The translations under genes were made by a program, and so were the position numbers. From positions 105,438 through 169,437 of the forward strand of contig NZ_QFFZ01000002.1 in the NCBI RefSeq assembly GCF_004369225.1: a DNA stretch of 64,000 nucleotides. The letters are read 5' to 3'. The notes below the pieces were generated by a model. The model ran no database searches. It saw nothing but the letters and a program-made list of their open reading frames with translations, and was not told where the DNA came from. This document shows, piece by piece, positions 52,531 through 61,705 of the stretch (position 1 is the first letter of the stretch; each line of letters starts with the position of its first letter). This DNA comes from Pelotomaculum propionicicum (lineage in GTDB: Bacteria; Bacillota; Desulfotomaculia; Desulfotomaculales; Pelotomaculaceae).

Positions 52531-55017
52531 ATGAATCCTATCGCAATAGAAAAATGGTTATATTATAAGCCCGGCCTAAAGGATCAAATTGCCAGGGAAT
52601 TCCTTTCAGCCTGCCAGAAACACCTCAACCTTAAAAGGCCGCCTGCCGGAGGACTTGCCTTTAATAATAACAATGTCACGTACGAGGGGCCTGACGCGGT
52701 CATTCTAAATAACAGATACGGGAAGATTACTTTCAGCCCTTTTCAGCACGGGATCTTCCACATCCACCTGCAGGGAAAGCCCGGCCCCCAGTCTTTGCCT
52801 GAAACATGGGCCGCCGACTTAACCCAGAGAAATCCGGCCGCCTGGACTTATCGCAAAGGCGGCGGCACTATTGCCTACTCAACCGGATTAGTTGGCGGGA
52901 CCCAGGTATGTGTACAAATTGAACCGTCAAAAGGTTCCGTCTATCTTAATATCGGATCAGACAGCAGAATAATTGAGTTGTTTTCACCACAAATTAGCAA
53001 TAAATGGTTCATTATTCACAGCAGTATAATCAGTCAGTACGATGTAAAGGTATTCGGCTTGGGGGAAAACACCCCTCCCATGAACAAAGCCGGCCGGAAA
53101 ATTGTGATGTGGAACACCTCGCCCATAATTTATGACACTGAGGCCTCTCCGCTCTACCAGTCCTGGCCGGTGGTGCTGTTTCAGCAGGTTGACGGGCCGG
53201 CTCTGGGGCTGGTTTTTGACAATCCGAGCTACAGCGAATTCAATTTTTCAAGTGACGGCAAAAAAATGGCCTACACTGTAAAAGACACCAGGTTAAACTA
53301 TTTTTTGCTGCTGGGGCCCACCATGCCGGAACTTCTGCGCCAGCTGTCGACCTTAACCGGCAAGCTGCCCCCTTTGCCCAAGTGGACTCTGGGTTACCAG
53401 CAAAGCCGCTGGAGTTACGCCCCTTCCTCCCGCGTCAGGGAAGTCGCAGGGGAGTTCAGAAAAAGGGACCTGCCCTGTGACGTTATCTATCTGGATATTG
53501 ATTACATGGACAAATATAAATGTTTTACCTGGGGAAGCGGTTTTGAGGATTACCGGGAGTTGATAGAAGAACTGCACAGCAGCGGGTTTAAAGTAGTCAC
53601 CATACTTGATCCCGCCCTGAAAATCGAAAGGGGCTACCAACCATACGAAGCAGGAGTCAGCCAGGGTATGTTTGTGGAATATCCAAACGGCGTCCCGGTT
53701 ACCAGAATGGTATGGGCGGGCCCCAGCCATTTTCCTGATTTTATCAACCCTCAGGTCAGGCGGTGGTGGGGGGAAATGGTCGGGGATTTTGCCGCCAGGT
53801 CAGGCGTGGACGGCATCTGGTGCGACATGAATGAACCTTCAACTTTTGACCTGCGTTATACCCTCCCCCCGCAAGTAATACACAAGCTGCCCGGCATGGC
53901 CGCCCTGACCCACGAACAGGCGCATAACCTATACGGCTGCCTCATGTCAAAGGCAACCTACGAGGGGCTTCTGACTACCAGTCCCCTGCCCTATGTAATC
54001 ACCAGGTCGACTTATCTGGGAGGACAAAAATACGCCGCCGGCTGGACAGGTGATATCCCCAGCAGCTGGGAGCACTTCCGGGCAAGTATACCTATGCTGC
54101 TTAACCTCGGGCTTTCGGGCCAGCCCATTGCCGGGCCGGATATCGGAGGTTACACCGGCGACCCCCCGCCTGAATTATACCAGCGCTGGGTGCTCCAGGG
54201 GGCACTATACCCTTACAGCCGGACCCACTCCAAAAAGGACAGCGGCAGTCAGGAGCCGTGGTCTTTCGGGGCGGCTGTGGAAGACAGCGCCAGACGTGCC
54301 ATTAAACTGCGCTATAAGCTTATCCCGTATTTATACTCGCTTTTATACGAAGCTTGCGTATCCGGCCAGCCTTTGATGAGACCTCTCTTTTATCATAATC
54401 CTGTGGCGGAAGCTTTAAAGCCGGAGTTTTACGAAACTGAATTTTTCCTGGGGCCATACCTGCTGGCGGCGCCGCTGATGGACACAGCCCCTGTCCGTAT
54501 CTGTTACCTCCCGCCGGGGCATTGGTATGGCTGGTGGCATAAAAAGGAACACCAGGGTGATCAGACGTATGAGACTATGATGGAGGAAGATACCGACATC
54601 CCACTGTTTATCAGTGACAACTCGGTCATACCGTCTTATGTTGAAGATATATCTTTTATTCCGGGTCATTCTTTGAATTCGCTGGAAATCATGGTTGCCG
54701 TAAGGGACAAAGCGGCGGGCGCCATAGTGGAGTACTTTGACAGGGAAGGCCTGCTGGCTTTGGAGGTTTCCTTTGTAAGAAAAGGTGTGTATATTGAGGG
54801 AATCATCAACTTACTGCGCCGGGGCGCTATTCCTGAAGGATATCACCCTCCGGCTGATCTCTATCTCAATATAAACCACCGGGTTGCAAAGGCTGATTTT
54901 AGTCCTGGCTGCAGGGTAAAATATATTGAGCCCGACCCGGTCAATGATGCATGGACAAAAATTGCTGCGGCCAGCCCCGTTTTCCCCCTTAAGGTTCTTT
55001 TATGGCTAAGCAGTTAG
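52531..55017 (+). CDS. GH31 alpha-glucosidase
   Basis: 828 residues. The family 31 catalytic nucleophile is in DGIWCDMNEPSTF near residue 433 and the acid/base Asp in AAGWTGDIPSSWEHF. PIAGPDIGGYTGDPPPELYQR and the LPPGHWYGWW C-terminal domain are typical. It hydrolyses terminal alpha-glucosidic bonds, for example of maltose or glycogen-derived oligosaccharides. No signal peptide, so intracellular. Not near other sugar genes; could belong to glycogen turnover. Confidence 0.93.
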   Translation: MNPIAIEKWLYYKPGLKDQIAREFLSACQKHLNLKRPPAGGLAFNNNNVTYEGPDAVILNNRYGKITFSPFQHGIFHIHLQGKPGPQSLPETWAADLTQRNPAAWTYRKGGGTIAYSTGLVGGTQVCVQIEPSKGSVYLNIGSDSRIIELFSPQISNKWFIIHSSIISQYDVKVFGLGENTPPMNKAGRKIVMWNTSPIIYDTEASPLYQSWPVVLFQQVDGPALGLVFDNPSYSEFNFSSDGKKMAYTVKDTRLNYFLLLGPTMPELLRQLSTLTGKLPPLPKWTLGYQQSRWSYAPSSRVREVAGEFRKRDLPCDVIYLDIDYMDKYKCFTWGSGFEDYRELIEELHSSGFKVVTILDPALKIERGYQPYEAGVSQGMFVEYPNGVPVTRMVWAGPSHFPDFINPQVRRWWGEMVGDFAARSGVDGIWCDMNEPSTFDLRYTLPPQVIHKLPGMAALTHEQAHNLYGCLMSKATYEGLLTTSPLPYVITRSTYLGGQKYAAGWTGDIPSSWEHFRASIPMLLNLGLSGQPIAGPDIGGYTGDPPPELYQRWVLQGALYPYSRTHSKKDSGSQEPWSFGAAVEDSARRAIKLRYKLIPYLYSLLYEACVSGQPLMRPLFYHNPVAEALKPEFYETEFFLGPYLLAAPLMDTAPVRICYLPPGHWYGWWHKKEHQGDQTYETMMEEDTDIPLFISDNSVIPSYVEDISFIPGHSLNSLEIMVAVRDKAAGAIVEYFDREGLLALEVSFVRKGVYIEGIINLLRRGAIPEGYHPPADLYLNINHRVAKADFSPGCRVKYIEPDPVNDAWTKIAAASPVFPLKVLLWLSS

Positions 55018-55044
55018 TAAAAAACTAATTACATATTTCTACAC

Positions 55045-57789
55045 TTATGAGCAGGAAGCTCTGCTTATATTCTTCTGCCTCAATAGATCTGAGAAATCAT
55101 CAGCCGCCAGGGGTTTACTGAATAAAAAGCCCTGCATTTCAATACACTGATGCTTTTTAAGGAAGTTGAGCTGCTCTTCCGTTTCCACACCCCCCGCTAT
55201 CAACCCGAGCTTCAGGCTTTTTCCGAGTACGATTACAGACGATGCGATAATTTCATTGTCATGCCCCGTACCGATATCTAAAACAAAGGATTTATCGATT
55301 TTTAACTTATCCACAGGAAACCTTCTTAATTGACTTAAGGAAGAATACCCGGTGCCAAAGTCGTCTATAGAAAACTGCACGCCCATTTCTTTTAATTTAT
55401 GAAGAGTTTCTATGGTGTAGTCAGCGTTTTGCATAGCCGTGCTTTCGGTTATCTCCAATTCCAGCCAGAATGGGGCCAGCCCGGTTTCTTTTAAAATGCG
55501 CTTGATTACCACAGACAGGTTTTGCAGCTCAAACTGTCGCCCTGAAAGGTTCACGGATATGGTTAAAGGTTCAAACCCGGCGTCCTGCCAGGCTTTGTTC
55601 TGGGCACAGGCTGTACGCAGGATCCATTCACCCAGGGGCACGATCATCCCAGTCTCTTCAGCGGTCGGGATGAAGTCGGACGGCGGGATCAGCCCGCGCA
55701 CCGGGTGCTGCCAGCGCACCAGGGCTTCCACACCGATAATTTTCCCTGTTTTGATGTTGACCTTGGGTTGATAGTGGAGCACGAACTCCTGCCGCTCTAT
55801 GGCGCGCCGCAGCTCATTCTCCATGGTCATGCGCTCTATGGTTTTTTTATTCAGGGCAGGCGTGTAAAACTGGTAGTTGTTTCTACCCCTCTCTTTAGCC
55901 AGATACATGGCTGTGTCTGCATTTTTGAGCAAGGTTTCGGCGTCTTCACCGTCGCTGGGGTACAAAGCAATCCCGATACTGGTGGAGATATAAAGCTCAT
56001 ACTCACCTATACAGAAAGGCTGCAGGATTTCTTCAATAATTTTTTGGGCGACTTTAGCGGCGCTTTCACTTTTTGAAATCTCCGGCAGCAACAGAGTAAA
56101 CTCGTCTCCCCCCAAGCGAGAGATAGTATCTTCTTCCCGTACACATTTTTGCAGGCGCAGGGCCACGGATTTTAATAAATGGTCTCCTATCTCGTGCCCT
56201 AGTGTATCGTTGATAAGCTTAAACCGGTCTAAATCTAAAAAAATCACCGCCAGCATCTGTTTGTTTCTTTTGGCATGAACCAGCGCGTGAGAAAGGCGGT
56301 CTTTAAACAACATCCTGTTGGGCAGGCCCGTGAGTGAGTCATGAAAAGCCTGACGCCAGATCGTTTCTTGATATTTCTGTCTCCCGGTAATGTCACGTGA
56401 CACAAAAACTATCCTGGTTTCACCAGCTGTGGTGAGGTATGACCGTCCGGTACTTTCAAAGCAGCGAATCTCACCATTTTTACAGATCTTTCTATAAACA
56501 ATGTGCTTGAAAGCAGAAAATTTTAGTTTCTTTAACCTTTCCAACACAGCGTCTCGATCATCCGGATGGATGGTGTCACCCATGCTTTTATTTAACAGTT
56601 CTTGTGGCTCATAACCCAGTACATCCCTGTAATTAGGGCTGACATATAAATATTGCCCTCCCGCGCTTATTTCACAGATTAGATCATAGGTGTTTTCAGT
56701 GAGGGTACGGTACCGCTCCTCGTTATCGCGCAGCCTGAGGTGGGATTGTTCCAGCGACTCCAGCATCCTGTTGGCGGAATCCGCCAGCTGGGATAATTCA
56801 TCACAGCCGCTTACGGGCAAGCGCATGGCGTGGTCGCTGTTGCTGCTGATAGCGCCGAAGCTTTTACTCAGCCGGGCAAGCCTGCTCAATACCATTCTTC
56901 CCAGCAAAAGCAGTGCGACAGCTCCAAAAACCGCGCTGAACAAGAGCAGCGACAGTAAGAAATACCTTATAGCCTCCCTGCCCTGCTGGTAAATGTTCCT
57001 GGCTAGGTTAATTCTCAAGGCCAATATAGGGTTACCGTTAATGTCTTTTAATAGACTGTAACCGCACACGGTACCCTCGCTTAAAGGCTGGACAAAGACA
57101 GGCGACTGGTCACTCAAATTGGCCTGGGCATTGAAAAAATCAGCTGAGAGCTGCGGAGAGTCAAGTCTCTCCACATTTAAATTAATGTGAGTGATTTCGG
57201 CCAGGCGGCTGATTTCCAAGGAATCCAAATTTCGCCCCATGATCAGGGCTCCCCTGACAGGTCCTTCACCCGTACTGGTGAGAATAGGCCTGGAAGCAAA
57301 CATGATGGGGCCTTCCGGCAGTAGAATGATGCCCTTGGCACTGTCTTCGGTACCGGTAAAATTCCAGAGCATCGTGTTATCAGAAAGAAACTGATCCAGC
57401 CCGGCGGGCAGAGGCGCCTCTTCTTCTTTGGCCAAGTCAAAGTTTTTGCCGTAGACTATCCTGCCTTTGGTATCAATGTACAGGGTCAGGTTTAACCCGA
57501 GACCTGTATAGGTGGTGTCGGGCAGGTTGACCTCTATATATTCTTCGTTCTGATCTTCCATAAAGTTATAGGTATCATCCCATCTGGCCCAGTCACCGGC
57601 CTCGGAGTTTAGTTTGCCGATAACGTCCGTAATGGCGCTTTGAGTCCTCAGTACATCCAGGGTGACATCCTGTTTTTCCAGTTCAGTAAAACTTCTCAAC
57701 AGCATTATTCTAGAGGTGGTGTACAAAAGTGCGATTAAGCATATAAAAGTAACCCCGACCACAATTATGGTTTTTTTATAAAGCGACAT
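55045..57789 (-). CDS. Membrane c-di-GMP enzyme: CHASE4-HAMP-PAS-GGDEF-EAL
   Basis: 914 residues. TM1 (TIIVVGVTFICLIALLYTTS), a CHASE4 sensor to about 260 (SEAGDWARWDDTYNFMEDQN), TM2 (YFLLSLLLFSAVFGAVALLL), HAMP to about 340, PAS 355-475, GGDEF 485-640 (DSLTGLPNRMLFKDRLSHAL; RLGGDEFTLLLPEI) and EAL 655-900 (GVEALVRWQHPVRG; DDFGTGYSSLSQLRRFPVDK). Active-site GGDEF and EAL motifs are both intact, so it could both make and break c-di-GMP depending on signal. Confidence 0.94.
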   Translation of the reverse strand: MSLYKKTIIVVGVTFICLIALLYTTSRIMLLRSFTELEKQDVTLDVLRTQSAITDVIGKLNSEAGDWARWDDTYNFMEDQNEEYIEVNLPDTTYTGLGLNLTLYIDTKGRIVYGKNFDLAKEEEAPLPAGLDQFLSDNTMLWNFTGTEDSAKGIILLPEGPIMFASRPILTSTGEGPVRGALIMGRNLDSLEISRLAEITHINLNVERLDSPQLSADFFNAQANLSDQSPVFVQPLSEGTVCGYSLLKDINGNPILALRINLARNIYQQGREAIRYFLLSLLLFSAVFGAVALLLLGRMVLSRLARLSKSFGAISSNSDHAMRLPVSGCDELSQLADSANRMLESLEQSHLRLRDNEERYRTLTENTYDLICEISAGGQYLYVSPNYRDVLGYEPQELLNKSMGDTIHPDDRDAVLERLKKLKFSAFKHIVYRKICKNGEIRCFESTGRSYLTTAGETRIVFVSRDITGRQKYQETIWRQAFHDSLTGLPNRMLFKDRLSHALVHAKRNKQMLAVIFLDLDRFKLINDTLGHEIGDHLLKSVALRLQKCVREEDTISRLGGDEFTLLLPEISKSESAAKVAQKIIEEILQPFCIGEYELYISTSIGIALYPSDGEDAETLLKNADTAMYLAKERGRNNYQFYTPALNKKTIERMTMENELRRAIERQEFVLHYQPKVNIKTGKIIGVEALVRWQHPVRGLIPPSDFIPTAEETGMIVPLGEWILRTACAQNKAWQDAGFEPLTISVNLSGRQFELQNLSVVIKRILKETGLAPFWLELEITESTAMQNADYTIETLHKLKEMGVQFSIDDFGTGYSSLSQLRRFPVDKLKIDKSFVLDIGTGHDNEIIASSVIVLGKSLKLGLIAGGVETEEQLNFLKKHQCIEMQGFLFSKPLAADDFSDLLRQKNISRASCS

Positions 57790-57898
57790 TTCTCCACCTA
57801 CTTTGCTTGATATTTAGAAATCGGCTGAAAACACAATATGTTTAGCCGGAAAAATTCGTTTTACAAAAAACTTTTGTATGACTCCTAAAAAACACAAA

Positions 57899-57917
57899 AC
57901 ACCCTAAAAAAGGGTGT
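57899..57917 (-). terminator. Terminator, - strand
   Basis: ACACCCT / AGGGTGT with a five-base A/T loop. Read on the - strand it continues TTTGTGTTTTTTAGG. It ends the small ORF at 57945 or the ferritin-like gene. Confidence 0.65.
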
Positions 57918-57944
57918 AAGAAAAATAAGGTTTTGGAGTTTTTA

Positions 57945-58124
57945 TTAAAAGAAGCAACTGGCCAACTCTGAGCTTGAAATGTTATGGAGATACTTAGCCA
58001 CCTGCAGTTGCTCAGCCCACTCATAGATGATTGATTTTCCGTAAGGTTGGCCTACGAAACAGGAGGCCAATTCATCTGGATCGCCATCGGCGAAGAAGTC
58101 CCCATATATTTTGTTCACTGACAT
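57945..58124 (-). CDS. Small ORF, 59 residues, possible gene fragment
   Basis: ATG at 58124; the translation MSVNKIYGDFFADGDPDELA... KSIIYEWAEQLQVAKYLHNI... looks like a real protein and holds two ELASCF units. The coding look continues upstream of the ATG in frame (VFNLSEAVLP) to a stop at about 58150, so it may be the tail of a lost gene. No ribosome site. A terminator follows. Confidence 0.4.
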   Translation of the reverse strand: MSVNKIYGDFFADGDPDELASCFVGQPYGKSIIYEWAEQLQVAKYLHNISSSELASCFF

Positions 58125-58173
58125 TGGTAATACGGCTTCGGACAGATTGAATACCTTTGGAGTATGCTAATTT

Positions 58174-58644
58174 TTATACCTCTTCCAGGTAGTTCCTAAG
58201 TTCAACAAGGTGCATTTTTTCCTCTTCAAGCAGCTTGTAAATAATCTTGTTTACTTTTTGCGAGTGGATACGCACAGTTAACTCGTGAAAAAGCAGGATC
58301 GCGTCTTTTTCAGCTTCAATAGCGATTGACAGGACATCCTTAAAAGAATCTATTTTCTCCGCCAGTCCTTTAATACCGGAAATATCGGGGAAAATACTGC
58401 CTCTGCCAATGGCGTTCAGATAGTCCAAACCATCCTGCTCCAATGTCTCTTCACCGCTGTATTCAGTGATAATTTGGGTGAAGATCTGCTTGTGCTCTTT
58501 TTCATCACCCGCCAATTTTAAAGCAAGCTGTTTTACTCTTTCATCCTTTACTAAACCGGCCAGTGTTGTGTAAAAATTATAACCTCTTTCCTCCATCCTC
58601 AGCGCCAGTTTTAGTATTTCGACCAGTCTTGTCTGCTTTTCCAT
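58174..58644 (-). CDS. Ferritin-like/rubrerythrin-type di-iron protein
   Basis: 156 residues, four helices. Carboxylate/His ligand motifs appear twice: EERGYNFY ... DEKEHKQIF in the first half and EAEKDAILLFHEL ... EEEKMHLVELRN in the second. No rubredoxin domain. It likely functions in oxidative-stress defence or iron handling in this anaerobe. Upstream is LapA on the same strand. Confidence 0.85.
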   Translation of the reverse strand: MEKQTRLVEILKLALRMEERGYNFYTTLAGLVKDERVKQLALKLAGDEKEHKQIFTQIITEYSGEETLEQDGLDYLNAIGRGSIFPDISGIKGLAEKIDSFKDVLSIAIEAEKDAILLFHELTVRIHSQKVNKIIYKLLEEEKMHLVELRNYLEEV

Positions 58645-58712
58645 TTATTAACCTCCGGCCCTTCATTCTTCAACTTAAGATACCCGGCAGACGATTATTT
58701 AATTATCGTACG

Positions 58713-59015
58713 CTAAGGATAAGCCACAGGGGGAGGAGTTGTCTTTTCCTTATCCCCGGGATTTTTCAGATCAGCTATTTCAGCTTCCAGCTGGCGTATG
58801 CGCCTGATCTTTTTGTAAGACCACATAAACCCCAAAAAAAACATCGCCAGAGCTCCGAATGCCGCCGAAACCAGGATAATAATCACTTTTGAGGCGTTTT
58901 GTATTTGCCAGAATAAAAAGTAGATAACTACTCTTTCCGTGTTTTGCACTGCAAATATGGCCACAATCAAAGCGAATAAAATTCCCAATACCAGATATAG
59001 TTGAGCTCTACTCAA
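58713..59015 (-). CDS. LapA/DUF1049 membrane protein
   Basis: 100 residues. Two membrane helices (LYLVLGILFALIVAIFAVQN; ASKVIIILVSAAFGALAMFF) joined by the RVVIYFLFWQ turn, then a charged coiled coil (KKIRRIRQLEAEIADLKN) and a Pro-rich tail. This is the LapA pattern, named for lipopolysaccharide assembly in E. coli but widespread in Firmicutes with unknown role. Confidence 0.85.
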   Translation of the reverse strand: MSRAQLYLVLGILFALIVAIFAVQNTERVVIYFLFWQIQNASKVIIILVSAAFGALAMFFLGFMWSYKKIRRIRQLEAEIADLKNPGDKEKTTPPPVAYP

Positions 59016-59149
59016 AAAAATACACCCCCCTTTCTGACTAGTATGAATTAAATAATTGCCCGGATTCGGGATTTTAATGTCCGATTTAATTATATTAACT
59101 TCTACATATTATGTGAAGCTCCGCCGGGACCAGCCCGGCGACTTCTGGA

Positions 59150-59400
59150 TGCAAACCAGAATTACCGGGACATTACCGGACGGTTCTAAGCATGTCAATA
59201 GGAGACGCCTGCCAAAAGCAGGTCTTACACTCCCTCGATGCGCTACGGACACCGCATTTAAGGCGCCACGGCCCGCTCCACGGGCAGCTACTACTCGACG
59301 TAGATACGTTAACGTTATGCAGCCTTTTTCGGCCTTACAACTTTTGGCCGGGTATATTCCACTTTATCAGGCAGTTTCCGGCCTTTGGTGAATTTGCCGT
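59150..59400 (-). ncRNA. Candidate omega (right-end) RNA of TnpB
   Basis: In IS605-type elements the guide scaffold overlaps the tnpB 3' end and the right end. Here the stretch after the tnpB stop has a small hairpin (GCCCG-TGGAG-CGGGC, 59271-59285) and further GC-rich pairing near 59115-59143. The guide would be the bases just past the right end. Placement is by analogy only. Confidence 0.3.
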
Positions 59401-60547
59401 TGACTGACTTGTCCAGAATCCCGGATGCGCCGATTACATCCCGGTGCGGGCCGGTGAAGCCGCACTTACCGCATTTGTAGGTACGGCCAGTCTGCTTTGT
59501 ATACTCGGCGCAGGCCGGGCATGCGCCGGTAGTACTGGTCTCTTCGTCCGGGATCAGTTTCATTCCATGGCGCTTGAGTTTGTACTCCAGTAACTTGCGT
59601 AATTCACCGAAGGCCCACTGGCTCATGCGCTGGTTGTGCTTCCTGCCGCAGTCCTTCTTGCGTGCGCCTTCCGGGTTGCCGATGTAGACGGTCTTAACAT
59701 TTCGTTCGAAGCACCATTTTGCAACGATAGCTGAAATCGTGTGCATGGCGTGTTCAATCCGGCGCTCGATGTTGTTCAGAAACCGGTATTTGGCGGCTAG
59801 CAGTTTCCTACGTCGGTTGGAGCCGCTCGATGTTCTGGAAATAGTCTTTTGGAATTTGCGCAGTACCTTGTTCCGGAGTCGGTGCAGGGAGCGTAAAAGC
59901 CTGCCGCTTACAACCAGCGCTTCCTTTCCGTCGGTAACAGTGCAGGCATGGATTTCACCTGGATCAATGGCCGCTATAACGTTGCCCTGGACTTTTTGCA
60001 GGGCCGGTTTTTCTACTGTTACGTGCAGCCAGTATTGATTTCGGCGCCAGACGAGTTGTACCAGTTTGATGACGGCAGTAGAGTGCCTTTTGGGTAAGTT
60101 AAGGACCAGTGGCTCTCTGCCACGTCCATTTGAAAGCATCAGAATCTGCCCTTTGTGGGTTATGCCGAGTGTTTTCCAGGTGACGGTGAAAAAGTATTTC
60201 TTCCGATGGGGATATCGCCAGTCGGTAATACCTTTCTCGTGAAGTTGCCTGGTCCGTTCGCAACACTCGAAGTAGGTCTCTACCACGGCCTGGGCTGATT
60301 GGGAATGGATGCTATACTTGCCTTTGACGAACGCTTTCATAGCGCCTTCGCCCAGCCAGCAGTGATGCTTGGTATAGACTATACGGTGGACGGCGCAGGT
60401 AGCGTTCCAGACTTTTGCCGCCTCTCTTTGTAATTTACGGGCGAGGATTATTTGCTCAGAAGTCAGGTGTAACGGGAACTTCTCTATCAAGGTATCGAAG
60501 TCTTTGGTTTTTGGTTGCTTCTGCTGGTTGTTCTTGCACTTGCTCAT
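59315..60547 (-). CDS. tnpB: RNA-guided nuclease TnpB
   Basis: 410 residues, normal length. RuvC-like catalytic residues D195 (AAIDPGEIHAC), E293 (IGNPEGARK) and D370 (GPHRDVIGA); a zinc finger lies at C343, C346, C359 and C362. The N-terminal helical region (LTSEQIILARKLQREAAKVW) is typical. All key residues present, so it should be able to cleave DNA under an omega RNA. Located downstream of a broken tnpA; transposition would need TnpA from elsewhere. Confidence 0.93.
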   Translation of the reverse strand: MSKCKNNQQKQPKTKDFDTLIEKFPLHLTSEQIILARKLQREAAKVWNATCAVHRIVYTKHHCWLGEGAMKAFVKGKYSIHSQSAQAVVETYFECCERTRQLHEKGITDWRYPHRKKYFFTVTWKTLGITHKGQILMLSNGRGREPLVLNLPKRHSTAVIKLVQLVWRRNQYWLHVTVEKPALQKVQGNVIAAIDPGEIHACTVTDGKEALVVSGRLLRSLHRLRNKVLRKFQKTISRTSSGSNRRRKLLAAKYRFLNNIERRIEHAMHTISAIVAKWCFERNVKTVYIGNPEGARKKDCGRKHNQRMSQWAFGELRKLLEYKLKRHGMKLIPDEETSTTGACPACAEYTKQTGRTYKCGKCGFTGPHRDVIGASGILDKSVNGKFTKGRKLPDKVEYTRPKVVRPKKAA

Positions 60548-60554
60548 TCGGTTC

Positions 60555-60818
60555 TCACCTCCTTCCGGGGCGATTTCTGGGCTTCGATATATATACGAAT
60601 AGTCTCGGCGCTGGCGTTTCCGGCAGTGCCAACGTAGTAACCTCTGCTCTATAACCCGCTGCCCCAGAAATATTTCTTTTTAAGCCAGGGAAAAGCGGCA
60701 AATATTCTGTTTGCGGTAATGCTCTTAAGTAACCTTTGATTACCTTGTGACGGTACTTCGGACAAAAAACGATGTGGTAGTTGATATTGTAAACGCAGTG
60801 GTTTATTTTTCCTTTCAT
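60555..60818 (-). pseudogene. tnpA: TnpA (IS200 Y1 transposase), internally deleted
   Basis: It starts MKGKINHCVYNINYHIVFCP and KYRHKVIKG as an IS200 transposase. The rest of the protein is in a different frame: FPWLKKKYFWGSGL, stop, SRGYYVGTAGNASAETIRIY and IEAQ to its end by 60550. The middle part with the HUH motif is gone, and a frame change and stop interrupt it. The catalytic Tyr region (IRIYIEAQ) remains in the wrong frame. Not functional. Confidence 0.85.
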
Positions 60819-60824
60819 GTTACA

Positions 60825-60853
60825 ATTATAGCATTAGAACTGGTGTTTGTTAA
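60825..60853 (-). promoter_or_regulatory. Near-consensus promoter of tnpA
   Basis: TTAACA (-35, 60848-60853) and TATAAT (-10, 60825-60830) with a 17-bp spacer on the - strand. The ATG of tnpA is only 7 bp after the -10, so the transcript would be leaderless. Confidence 0.6.
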
Positions 60854-60860
60854 TATGCTT

Positions 60861-60912
60861 GTCGCCCTAATCAGGCGACCGCCCCTTTCATCCCACGGGA
60901 CAAGCCCGTGGG
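60861..60912. repeat. Left-end hairpin pair of the IS element
   Basis: GTCGCC / GGCGAC (60861-60879) and CCCACGGG / CCCGTGGG (60892-60912), the second followed by TTTTT on the + strand. Subterminal hairpins are the TnpA recognition marks in this family. Confidence 0.55.
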
Positions 60913-61065
60913 TTTTTAAGAGGCGAAGTTCTATATAAACATTACTTAATCATTACGCAACCATTAATTTTACAAAAGTATGATTTAAACAGTTTATCCA
61001 TTCTTTTGGGCAAAAAGGAATCACTGTGTTATTACAGAAAAACTAAGTAAAATTTTATTTTTTTG

Positions 61066-61091
61066 TGAAACTTATTATATAGAAAAGTGTA
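61066..61091 (+). promoter_or_regulatory. ECF-type promoter before the sigma factor
   Basis: TGAAAC, 16 bp, TGTA: one base from the SigW-type consensus TGAAAC-N16-CGTA. Located 33 bp before the start of the ECF sigma gene, so autoregulation is likely. Confidence 0.45.
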
Positions 61092-61123
61092 ATGGGAGAG
61101 TAGGAGGCAAAGGGGGCGCACGT

Positions 61124-61705
61124 GTGGAAGCTGACGACCGTCAATTGGTTTTAAAATGCCGGGAAGGCTCTGAAGAAGCATACCGCCTGCTGCTATCCCG
61201 TTATGAGGGTTACATTTACAGCCTTTGCTACCGCTTTGCCAGAAACCGGGAAGACACTCTGGAACTTACCCAGGAATCATTGATAAAAATTGTTGCCGTC
61301 CTTGAGAGCTACCAGGTAAGCCGCCCCTTCAAACCCTGGCTGCGCCGGGTGGTAATAAACGTCTGTCTTAATTTCCAGCGCAGCCGCGCCCCCGGCATGC
61401 TTTCTCTCGACAGGGCTTCTGAAGAGGAGCTCTCTTTAAAAGATATACTAGCCGAAAAGAGTGAAAGTGACCCTTTAGCCCACGTTGAGTGGCTGGAGAT
61501 CCAGGATACGCTTCGTATTACCATGGAACGCCTGCCGCCTCCTCTCCGGCTGGTATTGGCTTTACGCCACCAGGAGGAGATGAGCTACCAGGAGATAGCA
61601 GATTCAACCGGCCTGCCAATCGGTACCGTTAAGACCTACCTTTACCGTGGGCGCGCTCTGCTCAGGAAAGCTTTAAGCAATGCATACGGTTGGGAGGGAG
61701 TATGA
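61124..61705 (+). CDS. ECF-type RNA polymerase sigma factor
   Basis: 193 residues from a GTG at 61124, with GGGGGCG upstream. Region 2 (about 15-85: YSLCYRFARNREDTLELTQE, KPWLRRVVINVCLNFQRS) and region 4 (about 130-185: LRLVLALRHQEEMSYQEIAD, GLPIGTVKTYLYRGRALLRK) are clear. Coupled (ATGA) to a zinc-finger anti-sigma gene. The signal is likely at the envelope, but not shown. Confidence 0.93.
   Translation: MEADDRQLVLKCREGSEEAYRLLLSRYEGYIYSLCYRFARNREDTLELTQESLIKIVAVLESYQVSRPFKPWLRRVVINVCLNFQRSRAPGMLSLDRASEEELSLKDILAEKSESDPLAHVEWLEIQDTLRITMERLPPPLRLVLALRHQEEMSYQEIADSTGLPIGTVKTYLYRGRALLRKALSNAYGWEGV

Larger units (their letters stand above)
59111..60912 (-). mobile_element. IS200/IS605-family element with intact tnpB, deleted tnpA
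   Basis: The element reads on the - strand: left-end hairpins, tnpA remnant, tnpB, then right-end sequence. Borders are approximate and taken from hairpins at 60861-60912 and 59271-59285. No target-site duplication is expected for the family, so the exact ends cannot be seen. Confidence 0.7.

Noticed and set aside
57842..58024. 60-residue ORF on the - strand
   Set aside because: It runs through the terminator hairpin; the frame at 57945-58124 is more protein-like.
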